Positions 16,964-25,944 are shown, counted from the stretch's first letter. The stretch is 64,000 bases of DNA from Bacillota bacterium (GCA_023436115.1 JAEZKQ010000031.1:1-64000), one strand, 5' to 3'. Translations and numbers: made by a program. Notes: generated by a model not told the origin, from the sequence alone.

Positions 16964-17227
16964 ATGAACGACAGTCTCGATGCGATTAAACAGCAGATGC
17001 GCGGCAGCAAGGGCGTTCGCGTCACGTTACGTACACGGTATGGGCGGCGGGGCGGAATTGAAATGGGCGGCATTATCGACGGTCTTTATCCAGAGGTATT
17101 TACCGTGCTTGTCAAAGAGCATGGCTATAAACGCAGGTACTGCTTTTCCTATTCCGAAGTGCTCACCCATCATGTGGAGATAAACCCATGTCCAGAACCT
17201 CTCCTGTCTCTGCATCCTGAAACATGA
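16964..17227 (+). CDS. veg: Veg family protein
   Basis: An 87-residue protein of the Veg (DUF1021) family. It shows IKQQMRGSKGVRVTLRTRYGRR, GGIIDGLYPEVFTVLV and CFSYSEVLTHHVEINP, matching the family's compact beta-barrel over its length. In Bacillus subtilis Veg promotes biofilm matrix gene expression. Ribosome site GGTGGG upstream. The last ~65 bases overlap the convergent gene 17163-17996. Confidence 0.88.
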   Translation: MNDSLDAIKQQMRGSKGVRVTLRTRYGRRGGIEMGGIIDGLYPEVFTVLVKEHGYKRRYCFSYSEVLTHHVEINPCPEPLLSLHPET

Positions 17228-17996
17228 GCCAGTAGCCCCGAGCATCTGGGGTTACACAGCGCATGTACGTCCCAAACCCCTCCAGCCAAATCGGGGGTGC
17301 CATTCCGTATTCACCAGGTACGCCAAGTACCTTCGCGACAACGGTATCTTTGTTTCGTATTTTTCCCGAGATATAATGCCACCAGCCTGTGGGGCCCGGG
17401 TAAGATATTTTAACCCATTCGCTGTCGGGAAACACAGTCGGAAAAGGATTGATTTTATCCTGACGAATCACATGCGGACATGAATCACATACGTCCGGCG
17501 CATCGGGCTCATCATTTTCTATATCGGACGAGGTATCCTGCGCATCATAAACAATATCATGATTTTTGACGGGCTCTTCGGCATTGACAGTCTGACTTTG
17601 TTGTATAATGTCATCTTCAGATTTATGAGTCGCTTTGGGTATGGCATGTGTAAACTTGAATTTTGCCGCTACTTCGGTCCAGCTTGGGCCGGGAGATTTA
17701 AGAACAAATTCAAACGTTTCATTTTGAACAACAGCTGCACCCGCAATATCCTGGATGGATAAAGCGGGAATTTGCTCTTTTAAAGGGGCTTCGCTCACTT
17801 GCCCCACAAAATGTTCGCGACCATTTTTTTCGAATATATAAAGCGAATAGCCTTCCGACGGCAAAGAGAGCGCTACCATTTCAACGAGAAGGCCTCCCTG
17901 AACGGATTGCAGTTTAAGCGCAGCCTGACACTTTGGATCGGCATACTTGGAACCGTCCGGCTTTAACATCAACAGCGATCTTTGTATGCTTTCCAT
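17163..17996 (-). CDS. Protein of unknown function with C-terminal Trp-rich domain
   Basis: A 277-residue soluble protein that I do not recognise. An N-terminal domain (1-115: LLMLKPDGSKYADPKCQAALK, YSLYIFEKNGREHFVG) is followed by an acidic linker (about 130-185) with CDSCPHV, then a C-terminal domain (about 195-277) with GPTGWWHYISGKI and GYWLMFQDAETGEVLDM. Start chosen at an ATG with GGAGGG; nine more codons upstream are open but lack a site. No signal peptide or membrane helix. Its 3' end overlaps convergent veg by 65 bases. Confidence 0.6.
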   Translation of the reverse strand: MESIQRSLLMLKPDGSKYADPKCQAALKLQSVQGGLLVEMVALSLPSEGYSLYIFEKNGREHFVGQVSEAPLKEQIPALSIQDIAGAAVVQNETFEFVLKSPGPSWTEVAAKFKFTHAIPKATHKSEDDIIQQSQTVNAEEPVKNHDIVYDAQDTSSDIENDEPDAPDVCDSCPHVIRQDKINPFPTVFPDSEWVKISYPGPTGWWHYISGKIRNKDTVVAKVLGVPGEYGMAPPIWLEGFGTYMRCVTPDARGYWLMFQDAETGEVLDMGLSPHDG

Positions 17997-18125
17997 TGTT
18001 CCCTCCGGTAATATTTTCTTCACTATATATATGACTGATTAAGCCTCAAAATGAGTCCATTTCAATAATGATTATTTCTATCAAAACACGACATGCAATA
18101 CGTCATTTTTTTACAAAATTAGAAA

Positions 18126-18153
18126 TTGCGGTTAGGCGGAGCAATGTTACAAT
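18126..18153 (+). promoter_or_regulatory. Promoter upstream of riboswitch 1
   Basis: TTGCGG (18126-18131) and TACAAT (18148-18153) with a 16-base spacer, about 125 bases before the c-di-GMP aptamer. The position fits transcription of the leader and the downstream adhesin gene. Confidence 0.5.
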
Positions 18154-18277
18154 GAATTGAAGACATTTTTAATGGATTTGAATTAACGAAGAAAGGGTAC
18201 GGGTTGGGTATCATGGCTCGACCGCCTTAAAAACTTTTCGGATGACTGCTTAGCGAGCGGCAAACCGAATATACATA

Positions 18278-18362
18278 TTCAAGGCAAACCCGTCTGAAAA
18301 GCGGGGACGCAAAGCCTGAAGTCTAAATCCGTTAATAACGGCTAGGATCGTTCGGCTGCCAA
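18278..18362 (+). promoter_or_regulatory. Cyclic di-GMP-I (GEMM) riboswitch 1
   Basis: The diagnostic pieces are present in order: AAGGCAAACC, a hairpin (CCCG...CGGG) with a GAAA-containing loop, GGGGACGCAAAGCC, GTCTAA, and the closing GGATCGTTCGGCTGCC. This is the class-I c-di-GMP aptamer core. Its closing strand is shared with the 5' arm of the terminator that follows at once, so ligand binding and terminator formation should compete, which would make it an ON switch (inference). Confidence 0.9.
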
Positions 18363-18390
18363 GGGATTCCTTGCAGCCGATTTTTATTTT
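18352..18390 (+). terminator. Riboswitch 1 expression-platform terminator
   Basis: Stem TCGGCTGC plus AAGG (one bulged C) pairing with CCTT plus GCAGCCGA around a GATT loop, then TTTTTATTTT. The 5' arm overlaps the end of the aptamer. Confidence 0.85.
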
Positions 18391-18464
18391 GTGGAGTAAG
18401 AGACTTTGGAGAATTGAAGCCAAAGTTATTGAGCAAACAAATATTTAGAAAAAGAGGAGAGCTT

Positions 18465-21407
18465 ATGAAAAAAAAATTAGTTGCACTATTGGTGGTTCTG
18501 TTGATGGTGTTTGCGCTGCTGCCAACAACGGCGTTAGCCGCGCAAGCCTCGTATAGCTACCCTTCAAACGGCAAAGCAAACAGAGTTCAGATATCATCAC
18601 AAGATGCAGAAATGGGATTAATTGAGCCCGGCGCAAATTACGGCGATTTCAATGGTAATGATACTTGGAAATTTACAGCCGTGCCCAATCCGGGCTATGA
18701 ATTCGATGGGTGGATTGTGACCGGAGAAAGCTTTGTTAATTCTATAAGCAAAAACACTGCAACATTATCGATCAACTATAAAAAAAATAATGGAACTGGA
18801 GACCCCGGCAATAATGTTTTTAAGGCAGTCGCAAAATTTAAAGCTGTTGGCTTTACTGTCACATACGACAAAAACGGGGCTACTGACGGCTCGGTGCCTA
18901 TCGATAATACAAAGTATAAAACCGGGGATCAGGTAACAGTTGCAGGCAACACTGGCGGTCTGGTAAAAACAGGCTACGTCTTTGGCGGCTGGGTCTACAA
19001 TGGTACAACATATTCGGCTGGCGAGTCATTCCAAATGGGTTCATCAAACGTCAAGCTGACTGCTAAGTGGATTCAGCAGTATAACGTTACCTTTAAAGTC
19101 GGCGCACATGGCAAATGGACTGACAACAACGGCATTGCAGACAAAACGATTGGTGTCGATCCCGGTACAACACCCGTCGCACCCGGCATTACCGCAGACC
19201 CCGGCTATGAGCATACCGGGTGGAATCCGGTGCTTGAAGCCGCAGCCGGCCCAAAGACATACACAGCAACATACAAACCTTTAACGTATAATATCACATA
19301 CACGCTCAACGGTGGAACCGTCAACGGAAACCCTGAAACCTATACGATAGAAACCCCTAAATTCACACTTAAAAATCCGACAAAACCCGGATTTGAGTTT
19401 TTAGGTTGGAGCAGCCCGGATTTCTCGGGAACGAAAAAAACCGTCACCATTGACAAAGGAACAACCGGCAACAAAAGCTATACCGCGGAATGGAGAGAAA
19501 TTAAATATACCGTAAAATTCGATTCTAACCACGGCACACCAAATTATGCCGATCAATCTGTACCGGAAAACGGCAAAGCCACCAACCCCGGCAGCCCCCA
19601 AAGAACCGGATATGCGTTTGACGGCTGGTGGTATAAGAGCGGCCATCAGTACGGCCATGATGTTTATTCCCGGTGGAATTTTGACACAGATACCGTCACT
19701 AAAGATATCACGCTTTATGCCAACTGGATTCAAACACATACGGTCACATTCAATCCGGACAACGGTGAAAGCGTACCGGATCAGACTGTTAAGAACGGTG
19801 ATAAAGTGATTCAACCGACAGATCCAGTAAAGCCCGGTTATGAATTCAAAGGCTGGTGGTACAAATCATGCGGCCACGATTACCAATGGGACTTTGACAC
19901 TAAGGTTTATTCTGATGTAGCTTTGAAAGCCAAATGGAAAGCCATCGACTATACCGTGACCTATAACAGCAATAATGCCACAAGCGGTTCGGTTCCCACA
20001 GACAGCAACGTATACCATATTAATGATACCGTGACAGTGAAAGAGAATTCGGGCAATCTGCAAAGAACGGGCTTTACCTTTGAAGGCTGGAACACAGCAG
20101 CCAACGGCAGCGGCATAAGCTACCCGTCTTCCGGCACATTTGCCATGGGTGATTCCAACGTCATATTATACGCCGAATGGGAAGCCATCGACCGCACTGT
20201 CACTTACAACGCCAACGGTGCGACGAGCGGAACCGTCCCAGTAGACAACACCGTTTATCACTACACCGACATCGCAAAAGTGGCAGGTAATACGGGCAAT
20301 CTGGCGCTGGCGGGCCATACGTTTGCAGGCTGGAATACCGAAGCGGATGGCAGTGGCACACCTTATGCCTCTGATGCTGACCTGTCGATAGGTGAAGCAG
20401 ATGTGGTACTGTATGCGCAATGGAAAATCAACTCCTATGAGGTGAAGTTCTTCCAGCAGGACGGCACAACACAGATTGGCATCACACAGAAGATTGACTG
20501 GAACAAAGCTGCGGATCTGGAAACAGCTCCGGCTATAGCAGGTTATGCCTTCGACAAATGGGTGCTGACCGGAGATAACCCAGACGAGGCAGACAGTCTT
20601 ATGAATGTGAAGGAGAATTTAAAGGCCGTCGCAAGCTATATCAAAAACGGCTATACCGTCACCTTCCTGGATTACAGCGGCAAAGTCATTGGAACCTGCG
20701 GTGTGCTCCACGGTGAGGATGCCACAGCGCCCACGGTTCCGGCCAGAGACGGTTACACATTTACCGGCTGGGATAAACCGTTTACCAACGTGACAGGCAA
20801 TCTGACGGTTACAGCGCAGTATGCCATTAATACATATACGGTGAAGTTCGTCGATCACGGTGGCAACGTGCTCAGCACCCAAACGGTAAACTGGAACACG
20901 GCGGCCACCGCACCTGCGAATCCGACCCGTACCGGACACAAATTTATCGGCTGGGATAAAGCATTTGCCAATGTGACGAGTGACCTCACTGTCACAGCGC
21001 GGTATGCCATCAATACATATACGGTGAAGTTCGTTGATCACGATGGCAAAGTGCTCAGCACCCAAACGGTAAACTGGAACACGGCGGCCATTGCACCTGC
21101 GAATCCGACCCGTACCGGCTATAAATTCACAAGCTGGGATAAAGCTTTCACCAATGTCACAAGCGATCTGACCATTACGGCGCAATACAAGAAGAATGCC
21201 GATGCTGTCAGTGGCGACGATGAGAATATCCCCAAAACATACGATGACGGCACGGAAGTAACGCTGCAAGATGAATCCGTACCGGTCGGGCAGATATTCG
21301 GTATTGCTTGGTGGTGGATCGCCGTTGCCGCTGTGATTCTGGGCGCTTTTGCTTGGCTTGTCATATTCCTGGTTAGGCGCAACAGAAAAACAGATGAAAT
21401 AGTCTGA
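18465..21407 (+). CDS. Large secreted InlB-type (Listeria-Bacteroides) repeat surface protein
   Basis: A 980-residue cell-surface protein. Signal peptide 1-25 (ending TALAAQA); then a Bact_repeat-like region; then tandem InlB B-repeat modules recognised by G-(Y/F/H)-x-F-x-G-W; about twelve such motifs run to residue ~925. Two modules near residues 435 and 520 carry a WWYKS insertion. A single C-terminal helix (WWWIAVAAVILGAFAWLVIF) with RRNRK anchors it; there is no LPXTG. Start chosen at an ATG with GAGGAGAG that opens the signal peptide, not the upstream in-frame ATG. It is preceded by a c-di-GMP riboswitch and terminator. Such repeats serve adhesion; c-di-GMP control of surface adhesins is known from clostridia. 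Confidence 0.9.
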   Translation: MKKKLVALLVVLLMVFALLPTTALAAQASYSYPSNGKANRVQISSQDAEMGLIEPGANYGDFNGNDTWKFTAVPNPGYEFDGWIVTGESFVNSISKNTATLSINYKKNNGTGDPGNNVFKAVAKFKAVGFTVTYDKNGATDGSVPIDNTKYKTGDQVTVAGNTGGLVKTGYVFGGWVYNGTTYSAGESFQMGSSNVKLTAKWIQQYNVTFKVGAHGKWTDNNGIADKTIGVDPGTTPVAPGITADPGYEHTGWNPVLEAAAGPKTYTATYKPLTYNITYTLNGGTVNGNPETYTIETPKFTLKNPTKPGFEFLGWSSPDFSGTKKTVTIDKGTTGNKSYTAEWREIKYTVKFDSNHGTPNYADQSVPENGKATNPGSPQRTGYAFDGWWYKSGHQYGHDVYSRWNFDTDTVTKDITLYANWIQTHTVTFNPDNGESVPDQTVKNGDKVIQPTDPVKPGYEFKGWWYKSCGHDYQWDFDTKVYSDVALKAKWKAIDYTVTYNSNNATSGSVPTDSNVYHINDTVTVKENSGNLQRTGFTFEGWNTAANGSGISYPSSGTFAMGDSNVILYAEWEAIDRTVTYNANGATSGTVPVDNTVYHYTDIAKVAGNTGNLALAGHTFAGWNTEADGSGTPYASDADLSIGEADVVLYAQWKINSYEVKFFQQDGTTQIGITQKIDWNKAADLETAPAIAGYAFDKWVLTGDNPDEADSLMNVKENLKAVASYIKNGYTVTFLDYSGKVIGTCGVLHGEDATAPTVPARDGYTFTGWDKPFTNVTGNLTVTAQYAINTYTVKFVDHGGNVLSTQTVNWNTAATAPANPTRTGHKFIGWDKAFANVTSDLTVTARYAINTYTVKFVDHDGKVLSTQTVNWNTAAIAPANPTRTGYKFTSWDKAFTNVTSDLTITAQYKKNADAVSGDDENIPKTYDDGTEVTLQDESVPVGQIFGIAWWWIAVAAVILGAFAWLVIFLVRRNRKTDEIV
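20820..21185 (+). repeat. Near-identical 183-base tandem repeat in the adhesin gene
   Basis: Two successive 61-codon units (beginning YAINTYTVKFVDH at about 20820 and again at 21003) differ by only a few bases, e.g. in TQTVNWNTAA and PANPTRTG. This is a recent duplication of one InlB module and a likely site of repeat-number variation. Confidence 0.85.
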
Positions 21408-21527
21408 TCAATATGCGATTAAGCAGACCGGTGGACCACATCGGTCTGCTTTTTTGTATAATATTCAGTTTTATGCCTGATGCCCCTCAGTTTTATCGCA
21501 TACAGCATTTGTATGAATACAGTTGTA

Positions 21528-21556
21528 TTGACATGGTTATATCACAATGGTACAAT
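21528..21556 (+). promoter_or_regulatory. Strong promoter upstream of riboswitch 2
   Basis: Perfect TTGACA (21528-21533), 17-base spacer, TACAAT (21551-21556). It lies about 135 bases before the second aptamer, the same arrangement as at riboswitch 1. Confidence 0.7.
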
Positions 21557-21689
21557 AAACCATCAATTGAATAGCATGGCAATTAATAATCATAATTAAA
21601 GGCTAACCGTCTGATTTTAACACATTCCTTCACCGCATGAGAATTATCGTTTGGTTTCTTACGAAGCCTTTGTCGTGATATTAGTGCTA

Positions 21690-21775
21690 AACTGGTTTTG
21701 GTAAACTCGCACGAAAATCGGGGATGCAAAGCCGGGTGTCTACTTCAAGCTTGAATATAACCTGCAAGTATCTAC
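21690..21775 (+). promoter_or_regulatory. Cyclic di-GMP-I (GEMM) riboswitch 2, divergent
   Basis: GGTAAACTCGC, ACGAAAA, CGGGGATGCAAAGCC and GTGTCTA reproduce the class-I core (GGYAAACY ... GAAA ... GGGRYGCAAAGCC). The second half (P3) is less typical than in riboswitch 1. It is upstream of the second InlB-repeat gene. An upstream in-frame ATG at 21724 falls inside the aptamer and is not a real start. Confidence 0.7.
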
Positions 21776-21789
21776 TGCTTTTTTATTTT
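21763..21789 (+). terminator. Possible riboswitch 2 terminator
   Basis: Short stem GC(A)AGT/ACTGC with an ATCT loop followed by TTTTTTATTTT directly after the aptamer. The stem is weak but the position and T-tract match riboswitch 1. Confidence 0.4.
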
Positions 21790-21837
21790 GTTTGGGGTTT
21801 TTGTGATAAGAAATTATTATCGCAAAAGGGGTATTTT

Positions 21838-24009
21838 ATGAAAAAGACGTTCGTTTTTCTTTTGCTTGTCATATTATTCATGGCATCAATTCCGACAAAA
21901 GCGCTGGCAGTCACTCTCTACTATATCAGACTGGATAAAAATGTTTATGGAGAGCTCAAAAACCCAAGGAAAGTCACAGACTTACGGTTTTACGGGGATG
22001 GCACTGAAACGGTTGATTTAATGCTTGCCGAACCACAACCGAATAAGAACTACTTCTTCATGGGCTGGCAAGACGCTCAATCGAAAGAAATGCTTAAGGA
22101 TTCGGTTGTGACTGTAACGAAGCAGATAAAAGACTATAAGGCCATATTCGGTGCCAACGGATACAAAATTACATTTGATACACAAGGCGGCAGTGCCGTT
22201 AATCCCGTAACCGGAAGTTTTGGTGATAAAATCGAAATTCCCGCCTCATCACAAGACGGATATATATTCGGCGGTTGGTATCCCGATGAAGCCTGTACAG
22301 GCGACGCGATTTCCTTTCCCTATACGATTAAAGCAAATGCGACATTATACGCAAAGTGGATTAAGGAGCTAGCTTCGTATGATGTAAGGTTTTTTAACGA
22401 GGGCGGAGCGCAGATCGGAGAAACACAAAAAGTTGACGAAGATTCATATGCCATAGCCCCGGAGGATCCCGCTAAGGACGGCCATACTTTTTTGGGCTGG
22501 AATAACGGCACCCAAGTATTGAGCAAAAAAGACATAGAGGCGCTCAAAGTTACTGTCTCTGTTGATTACACAGCTGTATTTAAACTGAATCAGTACAGCG
22601 TCAAGTTCTATGACTTTGACGGAACCCCTCTGGGCTCAGATACCGTTGGCTGGAGTACGGCTGCAATCAAACCGGCAGACCCGCAGCGCGAAGGCCATAC
22701 ATTCACGGGGTGGTCGCTTAGCGGCGAAGATCCTGAGAAAACGGACAGCCTTACAAATGTACAAGAAAATCTAACGGCTACCGCAACCTATACGATCAAT
22801 GATTACACTGTCACATTCGATAGCATGGGCGGCAGCGACGTCTCCAGTATGACAAAGAACTTTGGCACGCAGATTGTTGAGGTTCCCATTCCCACTAAGC
22901 ACGGGCATACTTTTCATGGTTGGTTCGCCGATGAGATATGCACACCTGAGAATCAGGCAGCATTTCCATACACCATAAAAGAGAATAGTACACTTTTTGC
23001 CAAATGGACAATCAATACTTATGATGTGACGTTTTATGAGCAGGATGGCACCACCCCGATCGGAACCACGCAAAAAGTCAATTGGGACAGCGCGGCTGTT
23101 TTTCAAACGGCACCAATTATCATCGGTCATACTTTTGACCAATGGGTACTGACCGGCAGCGACGAAACAGAGGCCGACAGCCTCACTCATGTGAAAGAGA
23201 ATATAAAAGCGGTAGCCAGCTATACAAAAAACGCCTACACAGTAACGTTCGTTGATGATAAAGGCCAGGTCATCGGTACAGACGATGTGCTCTATGGTGA
23301 CAGCGCAGAAGCTCCCAACGCCCCCGAAAGAGAAGGGTACATTTTTAAAGGTTGGGATACGGCTTTTGACAACGTGACCGATAATATCACGGTGACAGCG
23401 CAATATGCTATTCATACTTATACGGTCCGTTTTGTCAACGATAATGGCGATGAACTCAGTGTTCAAACTGTAAGCTGGAAAGGTTCAGCCACCGCACCAA
23501 CCGCCCCCACACGCACGGGGTATACATTTGCAGGCTGGGATACAGCGTTTGATGCGGTTACGGAAGACATCGTGGTCACTGCACAATATCGTCCGGATCC
23601 AGTAGATCATACAACTAGCCCAAACCATGATACACAACTAGAGGATAGTAACGTTATACCTATTATTGGAGACAATACATCTGAAAATGAGTCGAATAAT
23701 ACCAAGACAACAAATAAAACAAAAGGGACTCATCATGCTCAGAAGAATATTGAAGCGGACAATGAAAATTTTTCTGCTCAACCCGGCAATTCTGCCAATA
23801 AAGCTGAAAGCATATATGCCGTCGCACTGGCAGATGAACCGATGCCCGGGAACAGCGTCGATACAATAGTCACACTTAGCGATGAAGATGTTCCCCGCAG
23901 CGCCCCTTCTGTGTGGTTATGGCTGCTGATCTCAGCATTTTCTATCGTAACGGCCTCATGGGTAATCATTCTGGTCGTTAATAAATCACGGGGTCGAATC
24001 AATCATTAA
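21838..24009 (+). CDS. Second secreted InlB-type repeat surface protein
   Basis: A 723-residue paralogue of the 18465 product. Signal peptide 1-24 (MKKTFVFLLLVILFMASIP...), about eight modules with the G-(Y/H)-x-F-x-x-W motif, a Ser/Thr/Asn-rich spacer (about 590-665), and a C-terminal helix (VWLWLLISAFSIVTASWVII) with a short basic tail. Start chosen at the ATG after AAAAGGGG; the longer in-frame reading overlaps the riboswitch. Both paralogues share TL-x-DE-x-VP just before the helix. It lies downstream of its own promoter and c-di-GMP aptamer. Confidence 0.88.
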   Translation: MKKTFVFLLLVILFMASIPTKALAVTLYYIRLDKNVYGELKNPRKVTDLRFYGDGTETVDLMLAEPQPNKNYFFMGWQDAQSKEMLKDSVVTVTKQIKDYKAIFGANGYKITFDTQGGSAVNPVTGSFGDKIEIPASSQDGYIFGGWYPDEACTGDAISFPYTIKANATLYAKWIKELASYDVRFFNEGGAQIGETQKVDEDSYAIAPEDPAKDGHTFLGWNNGTQVLSKKDIEALKVTVSVDYTAVFKLNQYSVKFYDFDGTPLGSDTVGWSTAAIKPADPQREGHTFTGWSLSGEDPEKTDSLTNVQENLTATATYTINDYTVTFDSMGGSDVSSMTKNFGTQIVEVPIPTKHGHTFHGWFADEICTPENQAAFPYTIKENSTLFAKWTINTYDVTFYEQDGTTPIGTTQKVNWDSAAVFQTAPIIIGHTFDQWVLTGSDETEADSLTHVKENIKAVASYTKNAYTVTFVDDKGQVIGTDDVLYGDSAEAPNAPEREGYIFKGWDTAFDNVTDNITVTAQYAIHTYTVRFVNDNGDELSVQTVSWKGSATAPTAPTRTGYTFAGWDTAFDAVTEDIVVTAQYRPDPVDHTTSPNHDTQLEDSNVIPIIGDNTSENESNNTKTTNKTKGTHHAQKNIEADNENFSAQPGNSANKAESIYAVALADEPMPGNSVDTIVTLSDEDVPRSAPSVWLWLLISAFSIVTASWVIILVVNKSRGRINH

Positions 24010-24041
24010 CGCTAATTTCTTCCTTCTATTTTTTCATATGT

Positions 24042-24073
24042 AAAAGGCCGATAAAATTCATATCGGCCTTTTA
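24042..24073. terminator. Bidirectional terminator
   Basis: AAAAGGCCGAT/ATCGGCCTTTT stem with a 9-base loop between the convergent adhesin gene and the ABC permease gene; tails of A and T on both sides. Confidence 0.85.
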
Positions 24074-24082
24074 CTATGGTCA

Positions 24083-24709
24083 TTACATTTCTTTATTATT
24101 AAATATGGCACCGGATGCCAGATAGGACAATATCACACAGACCACCAGTACCAACGGGGAAAAACCGAGGACTTGACTAATTAGCTTTTCGTCTGGTTCT
24201 ATGACAGTGCCGCTTTGACTTAAAACCATAATGACTGCTGTGGGTATGGCCACAACGGCAATAATGAGAATACGTGAACGCTCCACACCAAACCTATAAA
24301 CCAGCGGCAACAGTATGCAAATAAACACAACGGCAACGGCAAATAACGCATAAGATACCGCCAACGTCTCCAAGAAGTTGCCTGTCCTTGCAAAGATTCC
24401 GTGAAGCCAAAACACCAGAAGTGATAAAATACCACCCAGAAATGCAAGAAAGAGCGACAATACATATTTGCTTAAAACAATATCTTTTCTGGAAACAGGA
24501 AGCGACATTGCATAGACATCCCAACCGCATTGACTATCGTAAACAAACGATGTAATCGAGGTAATGGTAAACATGAGAACAATCATACCACCGAAAACCG
24601 TTGCACTATCCATCATCAGCATCAATATCAAATAAAACGCACAGATAAGAAAAACTGTTTTGCCGTATTTCCGAAGATTTAACAAGTCTTTGAGTATAAG
24701 CCCTTTCAT
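24083..24709 (-). CDS. ABC-2 type permease (ABC2_membrane_5-like)
   Basis: A 208-residue protein with six membrane helices. MKGLILKDLLNLRKYGK and YAMSLPVSRKDIVLSKYVLSL are typical of the small ABC-2 permeases that go with GntR/YtrA-type operons. Its start overlaps the ATPase stop by four bases (ATGA type). Together with 24706-25566 and 25570-25944 it forms a three-gene regulator-ATPase-permease operon. Substrate unknown; related systems answer to cell-envelope stress. Confidence 0.85.
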   Translation of the reverse strand: MKGLILKDLLNLRKYGKTVFLICAFYLILMLMMDSATVFGGMIVLMFTITSITSFVYDSQCGWDVYAMSLPVSRKDIVLSKYVLSLFLAFLGGILSLLVFWLHGIFARTGNFLETLAVSYALFAVAVVFICILLPLVYRFGVERSRILIIAVVAIPTAVIMVLSQSGTVIEPDEKLISQVLGFSPLVLVVCVILSYLASGAIFNNKEM

Positions 24710-25566
24710 ATTGCATCACTCCTTACATAAAACAGCATAATATCTTCAATATGTGCAGGGTCTATGGTAAGCCCCGGATATTTTCTTTCTGCTTCTGCTT
24801 TATTCTTCATCAAAACCTCATAGCCAAACTGCCCCCTGCGGTGTCCCGCAATATCGGCACTATCCAGCCGGGCAAAATCGTTATGTCCGCACTTCAACAG
24901 CCCATAGCCATACTTGAGTTCGTCGGCTGATTTGGATAAGATAATACGGCCGTTTTGTATAAGTGTCACGTAATCCGCAATCTTCTCCAAATCGCTGATA
25001 ATGTGCGTGGAGAGCAGTATGGCACGCTCCTCATCCTGTATGATATCCATGAATATATCGAGCATCTCACTTCTCGCCACAGGGTCAAGGCCGCTTGTCG
25101 CTTCATCAAGTATCAGAACCTGCGGCCTATGGGCCAGCGCCACCGACAGCGACAGCTTCGTTTTCATGCCTTTGGACATCTGCTTAACCGTGTTTCTATC
25201 GGATATGCCAAAACGCTTTATGTATTTACAAAAGAGGTCGTCATCCCACCCCTCAAATATATGCCTCATCACAGCTGCGATATCGCCCGGCTTTAAATTC
25301 TCGTGAAAATGGCTTTTGTCCAGCACGACGCCGAGCTTTTGTTTCACCAATCTTTCATCCGCGATATGATCCCGTCCAAGAATCTGAACGTCACCGCTGT
25401 CTTTGCGGATCATATTGAGAATCAGTTTGAGTGTTGTTGTTTTCCCCGCACCATTTTCGCCTATAAAGCCCATAATACTGCCCTTGGGCAGATTAAAGCT
25501 GACATCTTTAAGCGCAAAGCTTCCGTAGTCCTTGCAGAGATTCTTCACCTGCAATACATCCTGCAT
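24706..25566 (-). CDS. ABC transporter ATP-binding protein (YtrB/BcrA-like)
   Basis: A 286-residue ATPase. Walker A GENGAGKTT near residue 35, Q-loop LGVVLDKSHF, signature MSKGMKTKLSLS, Walker B VLILDEATSGLD and switch His in LSTHIISD. A C-terminal extension of ~70 residues follows the nucleotide-binding core, as in YtrB/EcsA-type proteins. It starts three bases after the GntR gene and overlaps the permease. Confidence 0.92.
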   Translation of the reverse strand: MQDVLQVKNLCKDYGSFALKDVSFNLPKGSIMGFIGENGAGKTTTLKLILNMIRKDSGDVQILGRDHIADERLVKQKLGVVLDKSHFHENLKPGDIAAVMRHIFEGWDDDLFCKYIKRFGISDRNTVKQMSKGMKTKLSLSVALAHRPQVLILDEATSGLDPVARSEMLDIFMDIIQDEERAILLSTHIISDLEKIADYVTLIQNGRIILSKSADELKYGYGLLKCGHNDFARLDSADIAGHRRGQFGYEVLMKNKAEAERKYPGLTIDPAHIEDIMLFYVRSDAI

Positions 25567-25569
25567 GGC

Positions 25570-25944
25570 TTATTCCTCCTCATATAAAAGTGTCAATATT
25601 TCTGTCAGCTCGCTAAGCGTTATTCCGCTGCTTTTTGCGACCTCAACGGCGCTTTGCAGATGGCGTTCCGCCATGCGAAGCTGCTGTTCTCTTAAAAGTT
25701 CAACATTCTGGCCGGCGACATAGCTGCCTTTTCCCATAACCGTTTCTATGAATCCGTCACGTTCCAAATCTTCATAAGCCCGTTTCGTTGTAATAACGCT
25801 TATTCGTAGCTCTCTGGCAAGCAGACGCATTGACGGCAATGCATCCCCTTCCTTAAGTACACCACTGGCAATCAAATTCTTAATCTGGGACGTAATCTGC
25901 TCGTATATCGGTTTTTGACTCGAATTGCTGATAATAATATCCAA
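25570..25944 (-). CDS. GntR-family (YtrA subfamily) transcriptional regulator
   Basis: A 124-residue regulator with a GntR winged helix (PIYEQITSQIKNLIASG, LARELRISVITTKRAYEDLERDGFI) and the short C-terminal helix pair that marks the YtrA subfamily. It heads the operon with the ABC ATPase and permease and probably represses it until envelope stress or an antibiotic is sensed (family knowledge). Confidence 0.92.
   Translation of the reverse strand: MDIIISNSSQKPIYEQITSQIKNLIASGVLKEGDALPSMRLLARELRISVITTKRAYEDLERDGFIETVMGKGSYVAGQNVELLREQQLRMAERHLQSAVEVAKSSGITLSELTEILTLLYEEE

Noticed and set aside
18240..18275. Additional GGCAAACC copy before riboswitch 1, suggesting a tandem aptamer
   Set aside because: The matching GACGCAAAGCC half is missing, so there is no second complete aptamer.
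19401..21382. Long open frames on the minus strand of the adhesin gene
   Set aside because: Repeats and codon bias keep antisense frames open; their proteins show only mirrored repeat patterns, with no ribosome site.
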